DNA from: Planctomycetota bacterium
GTDB lineage: Bacteria; Planctomycetota; Planctomycetia; Isosphaerales; Isosphaeraceae
Direction of reading: 5' to 3'
NCBI GenBank assembly: GCA_021778575.1
Contig: JAJYCH010000383.1
Coordinates: 1 to 5,421, forward strand
Length of the DNA: 5,421 nt
The first letter of the stretch is position 1. Each line of letters starts with the position of its first letter. Shown here in pieces: positions 1-5,001 of this stretch. The translations under genes and the position numbers were made by a program. The notes beneath the pieces were generated by a model that worked only from the letters and a program-made list of their open reading frames with translations, was not told the DNA's origin and made no database searches.

Positions 1-170
1 ATCGCCTGGTCGGGCCGGGTCAAGAATCCCTCGACCACGTAAGCCGACCGGCCCAGCTTGCCGAGCGCCGCGACCAGTTGACGGGTTGTTTCCTCGGCCT
101 GGGGCAAGGCCCACTCGTTGGGCCTGGAGCGATAATCCCCGGGCCAGAACACGGCAACTTTCTGCGACAT
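1..170 (-). CDS. Partial CDS, fucose-isomerase-like protein (N-terminal 56 residues)
   Basis: An open frame reads leftwards from ATG at 168-170 to the window edge without a stop, giving 56 complete codons. It begins MSQKVAVFWPGDYRSRPNEW and continues with an amphipathic helix-like stretch (about residues 24-40, QAEETTRQLVAALGKLG) and then a YVVEGFLTRPDQA segment. The start is supported by GAGGG (complement of 179-183) 8 bases upstream of the ATG. It begins 27 bases after the DUF1080 gene's TGA, so the two are probably co-transcribed. From memory, planctomycete proteins annotated as fucose isomerase or related sugar isomerases begin with a similar VAVFWPGD segment and a FLT-P motif. This recognition is tentative, because the catalytic part lies outside the window. 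There is no signal peptide, so a cytoplasmic protein is expected. Coding status is fairly sure; function is weak. Confidence 0.6.
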   Translation of the reverse strand, partial: MSQKVAVFWPGDYRSRPNEWALPQAEETTRQLVAALGKLGRSAYVVEGFLTRPDQA

Positions 171-197
171 CGCGTTATCCCTCGGACCTCGGACGGC

Positions 198-884
198 TCA
201 GAGCGGCTTGACCATCAACTTACGGAATTCGATACGATACCCCTCGGCCTCGACGCCGAGAAACCCTTTAGGGACCGCGCAGTCGTGCCACTCGTTGACG
301 ACCTCGCCATTGACCAAGAGTTTGACCTCTTTACCCTGGCAAGTGATCTAGAACTCGTTCCACTCGCCCGCCGGTCGAACCCGTTTATCCGCCTGCTTCT
401 TCGAGAAATCGAAGCGTTTCAGCTCCCCTTCGGCGGTAAATGTTTCGCCGAACAGAAAGGCGGCGGGACCGTTGCCGACCTGCGCCTGATGCCAGACCCT
501 CGCGTCGCCGGAATTTCGGACGTAGATCCCTGAGTTATACGCTTTCTTGCCGGAGCTGACCGGCGTGAACTTCCACTCGACATGAAAGATGAAGTCGGCT
601 TGTTCCTTATCGAAACGAAGCCAATCATGCCCGCCGTTCCCCTCGCAGAGCAGAATTCCGGTCGAAGGGTCAAGCGACCATTGCGACCGCTCGCTCAGCT
701 TGTCGGCCGCGTGAAGAGTGGCACGGGTCCAGCCCTTCAGCTCGGCCCCGGAGTCGGCGAGAAGATCGGTCCAGCCGGTCGGATCGCGATCGAGCGCGGA
801 CGGAGTTCCCGCCGGTCCAGGGACGAGAGCCAGAACGATCAACAGCGCGGTAGCCAGCCGAGTTGTCAGCACTCGAAAGAGCAT
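198..884 (-). pseudogene. Secreted DUF1080 (3-keto-disaccharide hydrolase-like) protein, interrupted by an in-frame TAG
   Basis: The frame starts at ATG 882-884, with a strong GGAGG (complement of 891-895) 6 bases upstream. It encodes an N-terminal signal peptide (hydrophobic residues about 11-25, probable cleavage near residue 30), then a DUF1080-type domain of concanavalin-like fold. Visible landmarks are GWTDLL (38-43), LKGW (49-52), a WKFTPV strand (104-109), YNSGIYVR (116-123), HQAQVGNGP (132-140) and GEWNEF (173-178). Codon 179 is TAG (348-350). The same frame then gives 49 further residues, including LLVNGEVVNEW, GFLGVEAEGYRIEFR and a terminal LMVKPL, ending at TGA 198-200. These are typical C-terminal DUF1080 elements, and the whole (228 codons plus stop) has normal family length. 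GAG (Glu) is the likely ancestral codon, one base away. DUF1080 proteins are usually exported and linked to glycan or keto-sugar breakdown. If the TAG stops translation, the 178-residue product (348-884) lacks the last strands of the domain and is probably non-functional. A sequencing error is also possible. Confidence 0.85.
348..350 (-). other. In-frame amber codon inside the DUF1080 gene
   Basis: The plus-strand bases CTA read TAG on the coding strand. The codons before it (GAG TGG AAC GAG TTC) and after it (ATC ACT TGC CAG GGT AAA) are in the same frame and read EWNEF-stop-ITCQGK. DUF1080 proteins normally read EWNEF/Y-E-I-x-C-x-G here, so a Glu codon (GAG to TAG, one transversion) fits best. 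There is no indel and the frame stays open on both sides. Confidence 0.85.
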
Positions 885-1067
885 GGATCGCCTCCGTACC
901 GGATTGAGCCCGGAAAGCCCTCGAACTGATCGGTTTACGGATAATACCAGGGCCGACCCGGCTCAGGAATCGTCCGGCGGCCAGGTAGGCTCTTTGTGGT
1001 TGGGTCGAATCTCGGTACTCTGAGTTTTTCTTGTGCTCCTTTTCTCGTCCGGGTCGTCAGCCCTACG
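885..1067. promoter_or_regulatory. Divergent intergenic region between the DUF1080 gene and the acidic-tail gene
   Basis: This 183-base gap separates the leftward and rightward genes, so it should hold promoters for both. On the minus strand TATTAT (complement of 941-946) matches 5 of 6 bases of a -10 box and would give an mRNA leader of roughly 50 bases, but no good -35 box lies 16-18 bases upstream. On the plus strand TTGTGG (994-999) and TACTCT (1016-1021), 16 bases apart, are a poor sigma-70 match. I see no operator palindrome, riboswitch-like fold or terminator. The promoter assignments are inferred only from consensus resemblance. Confidence 0.4.
891..895 (-). promoter_or_regulatory. 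Shine-Dalgarno site of the DUF1080 gene
   Basis: The coding strand reads GGAGG followed by 6 bases and ATG (884). This is the clearest ribosome binding site in the window and fixes the start of the DUF1080 gene. Confidence 0.7.
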
Positions 1068-1397
1068 ATGCTTGAATATCTTGCCCTACCGGCCTGGAAC
1101 ACGCCGCCAACCTCGGTTGACTCCTGGGTCGCCGAGCTTTCCGAGGCCGCGCCGGTGATCGTCACCCGCGAGTCTTCGACCGTGACCTGGCTCGAAATTG
1201 CCCCGCTCCGGCTGAAAGCCTACGTCGTGGTCGAGAGCGGTAACGCCACGGCGATCAACTTTGAACTCCACGCACTCGATCCCGCGCCGGCCACCCGTGC
1301 AATTCTCCAGGCCACCGAGACGCTCGGCTGGGAACTTCACGAGGACGACGACAGCGACGATGACGATGAGGACGATGACGAAGAAGACGACGATTGA
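1068..1397 (+). CDS. Hypothetical protein with Asp/Glu-rich C-terminal tail
   Basis: This 109-residue protein begins MLEYLALPAWNTPPTSVDSW. I do not recognise a named family, although a similar short planctomycete protein may exist. Residues 1-90 look like a small alpha/beta domain with no signal peptide or membrane segment: a helix-prone stretch (about 18-27), strands VIVTR (30-34) and LKAYVVVES (49-57), and FELHAL (65-70) before a helix with ATRAILQATETLGWEL (75-90). Residues 92-109 are all Asp or Glu except Ser96, an extreme acidic tail. ATG 1068 is preferred because the protein opens with a compact sequence there. The frame extends upstream to a GTG at 996, but that extension (FSCAPFLVRVV and so on) looks like non-coding translation. 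No good ribosome binding site is visible. The gene ends 39 bases before the FG-GAP gene and may be co-transcribed with it. Possible roles for such tails, such as binding cations or basic proteins, are speculation. Confidence 0.65.
   Translation: MLEYLALPAWNTPPTSVDSWVAELSEAAPVIVTRESSTVTWLEIAPLRLKAYVVVESGNATAINFELHALDPAPATRAILQATETLGWELHEDDDSDDDDEDDDEEDDD
1341..1394 (+). repeat. GAN-codon low-complexity tract encoding the acidic tail
   Basis: Eighteen consecutive codons are GAC, GAT, GAG or GAA apart from one AGC (Ser96), giving a strong 3-base periodicity. The codons are mixed, not a pure GAC or GAT run, which points to selection for the acidic protein sequence over simple slippage. On the opposite strand the tract reads as a poly-Ser run, which is not a gene. 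Confidence 0.8.
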
Positions 1398-1418
1398 GTG
1401 ATCCAATCGCGCCACCCC

Positions 1419-1426
1419 GAGGGGAG
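1419..1426 (+). promoter_or_regulatory. Shine-Dalgarno site deciding the FG-GAP gene start
   Basis: The purine-rich GAGGGGAG lies 10 bases before ATG 1437. It supports that start over the in-frame GTG at 1398, which has no such site and would put 13 residues in front of the signal peptide. Confidence 0.6.
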
Positions 1427-1436
1427 AATCGCTCGA

Positions 1437-2651
1437 ATGTCTCGCAACTTGACGGCCTTGCTCTGCCTGGTCTTGCTGGTCTCGGTCTCCCGGGCCGACG
1501 ATGTCCGCTGGAAAAAGCACGACATCAACGCCAAGAGTGTGTTTGAGGCCGCTGGCGTCTTCGACGTCGATAACGACGGCAAGCTCGACATCGTGTCCGG
1601 CGACACCTGGTACAACGCGCCCGACTGGAAAACCTACCCGGTCCGCAAACTCGAACCGGCCGGTCGGACCTACCGGAACTGCTTCGCCACCTTGCCGTTC
1701 GACGTCAACGCTGACGGCAAGATGGACTTCGTCTCGGTCTCTTACTTCAACAAGGACGTGTTCTGGGTCGAGAACCCAGGCAAAAAGGGGGAGACCTGGA
1801 CCTATCACGAGATCGACAAACCTGGACCGAGCGAGGCCGCCGTCGCCGTCGACGTCGATGGTGATGGGGTTCTTGATATCCTGCCGAACACGGTCAATAC
1901 CGTGGTCTGGTACTCGCCTGTCGACGTCCTGGAGAGCGGCCCGACCAAGAGAATGACCTTTCTCAAGCACAACTTCGGCAACGCCGCCGCCGGCCACGGA
2001 GTCGGGACCGGCGACGTCAACGGCGATGGCCGGTCGGATCTCTTGACCCCCAAAGGGTGGTTCGAAAACCCCGGCGACCCCAAGGCGGGAACCTGGACCT
2101 GGCATCCCGACTGGAACCTCGGCTCGACCGGAATCCAGATCCTGGCGAAAGACGTCGACGGCGACGGACTTTCCGACCTGGTCTACGGCAGCGGTCACGC
2201 CTTCGGATTGTTCTGGGAGAAGCAAGGCAAGTCGGCCTCGGGCGCACGAACCTGGACCAAGGCGACGATCGACGACAAGCTCTCGTCGGTTCACACGCTT
2301 CTCTGGGCCGACCTCAACGGCGACGGCCTGGCGAATGAACTGGTCACCGGCAAGCGAGTTTACGCTCACGAGATCGAGCCGGGCGAGGTCGAAGCTCCGG
2401 TGATCGCCTATTTCACCTACGATCAAACCGGCAAGAAGTGGGACCGGCACGTGATCTTTCAGGGCGAGGCCGCGACGAACGCCCCGAAGGAAGGCGCGCT
2501 CCGCGACGCCCAGAAAGATTTCCCCGCCGGGACCGCCGGGACCGGACTCCAGATGACCGCCATCGATATCGATAACGACGGCGATCTCGACCTCGTTTGC
2601 CCTGGCAAGAGCGGGCTCTACCTGTTCGAGAACCTCACGAAATCGCGCTGA
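1437..2651 (+). CDS. Secreted FG-GAP/VCBS repeat protein
   Basis: The 404-residue product starts MSRNLTALLCLVLLVSVSRA, a signal peptide with probable cleavage after SRA at residue 20, so it should be exported. The mature part carries seven calcium-loop motifs of the FG-GAP/VCBS type (DxDxDGxxD): DVDNDGKLD (43-51), DVNADGKMD (89-97), DVDGDGVLD (139-147), DVNGDGRSD (193-201), DVDGDGLSD (239-247), DLNGDGLAN (292-300, last Asp replaced by Asn) and DIDNDGDLD (377-385). Spacing of about 45-55 residues, with one longer gap before the last, fits a single beta-propeller of about seven blades. Recurrent W-ENPG segments (for example FWVENPGKKG and WFENPGDPK) mark equivalent strands. Such proteins are numerous in planctomycetes and are thought to mediate extracellular binding. 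No catalytic domain is seen, and the ligand is unknown. The stop lies 22 bases before moaD, so it could share a transcript with the cofactor genes although no functional link is evident. The opposite strand is open over most of this gene, a by-product of GAC/GTC-rich codons. Confidence 0.9.
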   Translation: MSRNLTALLCLVLLVSVSRADDVRWKKHDINAKSVFEAAGVFDVDNDGKLDIVSGDTWYNAPDWKTYPVRKLEPAGRTYRNCFATLPFDVNADGKMDFVSVSYFNKDVFWVENPGKKGETWTYHEIDKPGPSEAAVAVDVDGDGVLDILPNTVNTVVWYSPVDVLESGPTKRMTFLKHNFGNAAAGHGVGTGDVNGDGRSDLLTPKGWFENPGDPKAGTWTWHPDWNLGSTGIQILAKDVDGDGLSDLVYGSGHAFGLFWEKQGKSASGARTWTKATIDDKLSSVHTLLWADLNGDGLANELVTGKRVYAHEIEPGEVEAPVIAYFTYDQTGKKWDRHVIFQGEAATNAPKEGALRDAQKDFPAGTAGTGLQMTAIDIDNDGDLDLVCPGKSGLYLFENLTKSR

Positions 2652-2673
2652 GCGCACCCGGCGAGCGATTCCG

Positions 2674-2949
2674 ATGAAAGCGACGATTCTCCTGTTTGCC
2701 TCGGCCCGGGAAACGGTGGGAGCACCCAGTCTGACGGTCGAGCTCGACGAAAACTCGACCGTCGGGGGTCTTCGATCCGCGCTCGCCCGGGCCTGTCCCG
2801 CCTTGATACCGCTCCTGCCATTCTTGCGAATCGCCATCGATTCGGAATATGCTCGGAACGACCAGCAGATCATTCCCCACGACGCCGAACTGGCGGTGAT
2901 CCCTCCGGTGAGCGGTGGATCGAGCCTCGAAATCCCGGCGCCCCCATGA
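2674..2949 (+). CDS. moaD: Molybdopterin synthase sulfur carrier subunit (MoaD) with C-terminal extension
   Basis: This 91-residue ubiquitin-fold protein is the small subunit of molybdopterin synthase. Its C-terminal glycine is normally adenylated by MoeB and converted to a thiocarboxylate, which MoaE uses to add sulfur to the cyclic pyranopterin intermediate. The sequence shows the family pattern: a first strand MKATILLFASARE (1-13), TVELDENSTVGGLRSAL (21-37) and the signature AELAVIPPVSGG (71-82). The odd feature is what follows. In MoaD the Gly-Gly is normally the last two residues, but here (81-82) it is followed by nine more, SSLEIPAPP, before the TGA. Gly82 matches the usual total length of about 81 residues, so the first 82 look like a complete MoaD. 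The ATG at 2674 lies 22 bases after the FG-GAP stop and has only a weak ribosome site (GCGAG). The TGA overlaps the moaE ATG by 4 bases (ATGA), so the two subunits are translationally coupled. Confidence 0.9.
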   Translation: MKATILLFASARETVGAPSLTVELDENSTVGGLRSALARACPALIPLLPFLRIAIDSEYARNDQQIIPHDAELAVIPPVSGGSSLEIPAPP

Positions 2950-3359
2950 TCGAAATCACACCCGACCGCATTGACGCCACGCCGATCATTGAATCGGTCC
3001 GGACCCCGCTGGCCGGAGCGGTCTGTTCGTTCCTGGGCACCGTTCGCGAGATCACCGGCGAGACCCGGACGATCGGTCTCGAATACGAGGCCTATCCCGT
3101 GATGGCCGCCAAGAAACTCGCCGAACTTGAGGCCGAAGCGCGGTCACGCTGGCCGATCCTGGAAGCGGCGCTGGTCCACCGGGTCGGCCGGCTCGATCCG
3201 GGAGAAATCAGCGTGGTCGTCGCCGTCAGTTGCCCACATCGCCAGGAAGCGTTCGAGGCCTGTCGCTGGCTGATCGACACGCTCAAGGAGGTGGTTCCGA
3301 TCTGGAAGAAGGATGTCGAGGACGTCGCGAGCTTCGTGGATCTACCACCCGGAACCTGA
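2946..3359 (+). CDS. moaE: Molybdopterin synthase catalytic subunit (MoaE)
   Basis: This 137-residue cytoplasmic protein is the large subunit of molybdopterin synthase. It binds the pyranopterin precursor and transfers two sulfurs from MoaD thiocarboxylate to make the dithiolene. Family motifs in order are FLGTVRE (29-35, with the conserved Arg34), LEYEAYPVMA (45-54), HRVGRLDPGE (78-87), CPHRQEAF (96-103, with His98-Arg99) and DTLKEVVPIWKKD (111-123). Lys114 and Lys121 have the seven-residue spacing of the two catalytic lysines of E. coli MoaE (K119 and K126), and His98-Arg99 corresponds to the substrate-binding HR pair. Nothing essential appears to be missing, although the C-terminus after VDLPPGT is shorter than in E. 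coli (about 150 residues). It overlaps moaD by ATGA and lacks its own clear ribosome site, so coupling is likely. moaA starts 3 bases after its stop. Confidence 0.95.
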   Translation: MIEITPDRIDATPIIESVRTPLAGAVCSFLGTVREITGETRTIGLEYEAYPVMAAKKLAELEAEARSRWPILEAALVHRVGRLDPGEISVVVAVSCPHRQEAFEACRWLIDTLKEVVPIWKKDVEDVASFVDLPPGT

Positions 3360-3362
3360 TCG

Positions 3363-4412
3363 ATGCGATCACCGCTCGAATCTGGCCTTTCCGCCGAATC
3401 GATTGCCATGACTTTCTCTCCACTACCTCTGATCGACTCGTTCGGGCGGGTCCACAACAACCTGAGAATCAGCGTCACCGATCGCTGCAACATCCGCTGC
3501 ACCTATTGCATGCCCGAGTCGGTCCAGTTTCTCCCTCGCCACGATCTTCTGAGCTTCGAGGAAATCGAGCGAGTCGTCCGGGTCGCGGCAACCCTCGGTA
3601 TCGACAAGATCCGCCTCACGGGTGGCGAGCCGCTGGTCCGTCGTGAATTGCCGGGGCTGGTAGCCCGGATCGCCGCGATCCCGGGGATCAAGGACGTCGG
3701 CTTGACAACCAACGGGATACTTCTTCCCGAACTGGCTCAGCCGCTCAAAGCCGCCGGTCTGCGACGGATCAACGTGAGCCTCGACACGATGGACCCGGTC
3801 CGCTTTCGCGAGCTGACCCGGCGCGATGGCTGGGAACAGGTGATCGAGGGGATTCACGCCGCCCGTCGAGCAGGCTTCGACCCGATCAAGATCAACGCCA
3901 TCGCGCTCAAAGGAGTGACCGAGGCGGATCTCCTGCCCTTGGCTCGGTTTGCCCGTGAAAACGCGCTGGAACTGCGCTTTATCGAATACATGCCGCTCGA
4001 TGTGGCCGACGCCTGGGACCGGTCGAAGGTTCTTCTGGCCGAGGAGATCCTCGAACGATTGCGTCAGGGGATCGGACCACTGACGCCCGCCGCCGATCAG
4101 GACCCTCGGGCTCCCGCCGTCGATTACGACTACGTGGACGGTCGAGGTCGAGTCGGCGTGATCGCCAGCGTGAGCCGCCCGTTTTGCGGAAGTTGCAACC
4201 GGATTCGCCTGACGGCTGACGGGAAGCTCCGTAATTGCCTGTTTGCTCTCGACGAGACCGATCTCCGGGCACTGCTCCGCCAAAACGAACCCAATGACGC
4301 GGAGATCGCCCGGGCGATCCGCGACAGCGTCGCCGGAAAATGGGAAGGCCACGAGATCAATTCGAGCCGATTCATCAAGCCCGAGCGGTTGATGCACGCG
4401 ATCGGCGGTTGA
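3363..4412 (+). CDS. moaA: GTP 3',8-cyclase (MoaA), radical SAM
   Basis: This enzyme carries out the first step of molybdenum cofactor synthesis, rearranging GTP to 3',8-cyclo-GTP, which MoaC turns into cyclic pyranopterin phosphate. The 349-residue frame has LIDSFGRVHNNLRISVTDRC (23-42), the radical SAM cluster motif C42-x3-C46-x2-C49, TGGEP (86-90), NVSLDT (137-142) and the second 4Fe-4S site C275-x2-C278-x13-C292 within FCGSCNRIRLT. Arg280 and Arg282, plus Arg35 near the N-terminus, match the GTP-contacting arginines known from S. aureus MoaA. The last residues are IGG, the conserved C-terminal Gly-Gly needed for activity, so the protein is complete. Start choice is uncertain. ATG 3363 is 3 bases after moaE and fits coupled translation, whereas ATG 3408 (Met16) gives 334 residues, nearer the usual 325-340; neither has a clear ribosome site. 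It is the last gene of the moaDEA cluster. moaC, moeA, moeB and mogA are not in the window. Confidence 0.95.
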   Translation: MRSPLESGLSAESIAMTFSPLPLIDSFGRVHNNLRISVTDRCNIRCTYCMPESVQFLPRHDLLSFEEIERVVRVAATLGIDKIRLTGGEPLVRRELPGLVARIAAIPGIKDVGLTTNGILLPELAQPLKAAGLRRINVSLDTMDPVRFRELTRRDGWEQVIEGIHAARRAGFDPIKINAIALKGVTEADLLPLARFARENALELRFIEYMPLDVADAWDRSKVLLAEEILERLRQGIGPLTPAADQDPRAPAVDYDYVDGRGRVGVIASVSRPFCGSCNRIRLTADGKLRNCLFALDETDLRALLRQNEPNDAEIARAIRDSVAGKWEGHEINSSRFIKPERLMHAIGG

Positions 4413-4575
4413 CTTCGCAGGTCTCCCGGATACCCCAGAACATCGTTGGTTCCGGCTCGGACTCGGTCGCAAACCGCGACGGATCATTAGTTTGGAGCCA
4501 GTCCGGTTGTGCATCGACGGCAAGGTTGCTACACTCGTTCACGCCTGCGGAACGATCAAGCATCTGGGAGAGTCC
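4413..4575 (+). promoter_or_regulatory. moaA to YkgJ intergenic region with weak promoter candidate
   Basis: This 163-base gap contrasts with the tight packing before it and suggests a transcription break. TTGTGC (4507-4512) and TACACT (4530-4535) are separated by 17 bases and match a sigma-70 promoter at 3 of 6 and 4 of 6 positions, placing a start about 35 bases before the ATG at 4576. A short hairpin, GTCGC-AAACC-GCGAC (4466-4480), has only five pairs and no T-run, so it is not a convincing terminator. The consensus fit is weak and the promoter is inferred. Confidence 0.3.
4566..4570 (+). promoter_or_regulatory. Shine-Dalgarno site deciding the first YkgJ-type gene start
   Basis: GGGAG sits 5 bases before ATG 4576, a good ribosome site. 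It favours this start over an in-frame upstream TTG at 4492, whose 28 extra residues do not resemble the family and would overlap the candidate promoter. Confidence 0.6.
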
Positions 4576-5001
4576 ATGAGTCAGGAGACTGACGAGCCCT
4601 GGTATCGCGATGGCCTGGCCTTCACCTGTACCCAGTGCGGCGCCTGCTGCACCGGGGCTCCGGGTTACGTGTGGGTCAATGCCGAAGAGATCGCTCAACT
4701 GGCCGAATTCCGGGGGTTGTCGGTCGATGACTTCGGTCGGAAGTTCGTCAGACAGGTGGGCGACCGCCTGAGCCTGGTCGAACGACCCGGGGGCGACTGT
4801 ATTTTCTGGGACAAGAAGGCCGGCTGCACGGTCTATCAGGCCCGGCCGGTTCAGTGCCGGACCTGGCCGTTCTGGCCCGAGAATATCGCGACTCGCGAGG
4901 ACTGGGAACACGTCACCGGGATCTGTCCCGGGTCGGGACGTGGTCAGGTTTTCAGCGTTGAGGAGATCCGGGCGAGCGCCGAGCGAGTCCACACGATATG
5001 A
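4576..5001 (+). CDS. YkgJ-family cysteine cluster protein
   Basis: This 141-residue cytoplasmic protein belongs to the YkgJ-type CxxCxxCC family (also called putative zinc- or iron-chelating domain). The hallmark FTCTQCGACC places Cys at 18, 21, 24 and 25, close to the N-terminus as is usual. It is followed by WVNAEEIAQLAEFRGL (33-48), then a second cysteine set: GDCIFWDKKAGC (73-84), YQARPVQCRTWPFW (87-100) and ICPG (116-119). That makes eight cysteines in total (18, 21, 24, 25, 75, 84, 94, 117), enough for one or two metal sites. Family members are widespread, and their biochemical role is not established beyond likely metal binding. Its stop codon overlaps the next gene's ATG, and that gene encodes a related protein. 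Its closeness to moaDEA is noted, but the 163-base gap argues for a separate transcription unit. The family call is firm; the function is unknown. Confidence 0.88.
   Translation: MSQETDEPWYRDGLAFTCTQCGACCTGAPGYVWVNAEEIAQLAEFRGLSVDDFGRKFVRQVGDRLSLVERPGGDCIFWDKKAGCTVYQARPVQCRTWPFWPENIATREDWEHVTGICPGSGRGQVFSVEEIRASAERVHTI

Noticed and set aside
348..350. Pyrrolysine or programmed recoding at the DUF1080 TAG.
   Set aside because: No recoding element is visible, DUF1080 proteins have no known need for a special residue here, and a GAG to TAG substitution or base error is simpler.
78..533. A 151-codon plus-strand frame opposite the DUF1080 gene and the start of the fucose-isomerase-like gene.
   Set aside because: It covers the stretch where the minus strand carries recognisable DUF1080 sequence and an SD-preceded gene start. 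Its own translation resembles no family.
2652..2673. A molybdenum cofactor riboswitch in front of moaD.
   Set aside because: The gap after the FG-GAP stop is only 22 bases, far too short for that RNA, and no comparable structure is evident before moaE or moaA.
1086..2873. A 595-codon open frame on the minus strand opposite the acidic-tail and FG-GAP genes.
   Set aside because: It is antisense to two well-supported genes. It is rich in Val, Asp, Gly and Arg because GAC/GTC-rich sense codons read as GTC/GAC on the other strand. It shows no recognisable domain and no ribosome site.
4466..4480. A GTCGC-AAACC-GCGAC hairpin as a terminator for moaDEA.
   Set aside because: There are only five base pairs and no following T-run, and such short inverted repeats are expected by chance in GC-rich DNA.
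3423..4523. A 366-codon open frame on the minus strand opposite moaA.
   Set aside because: moaA on the plus strand has every catalytic motif in place. The antisense frame has no family resemblance and is explained by GC-rich codon bias.
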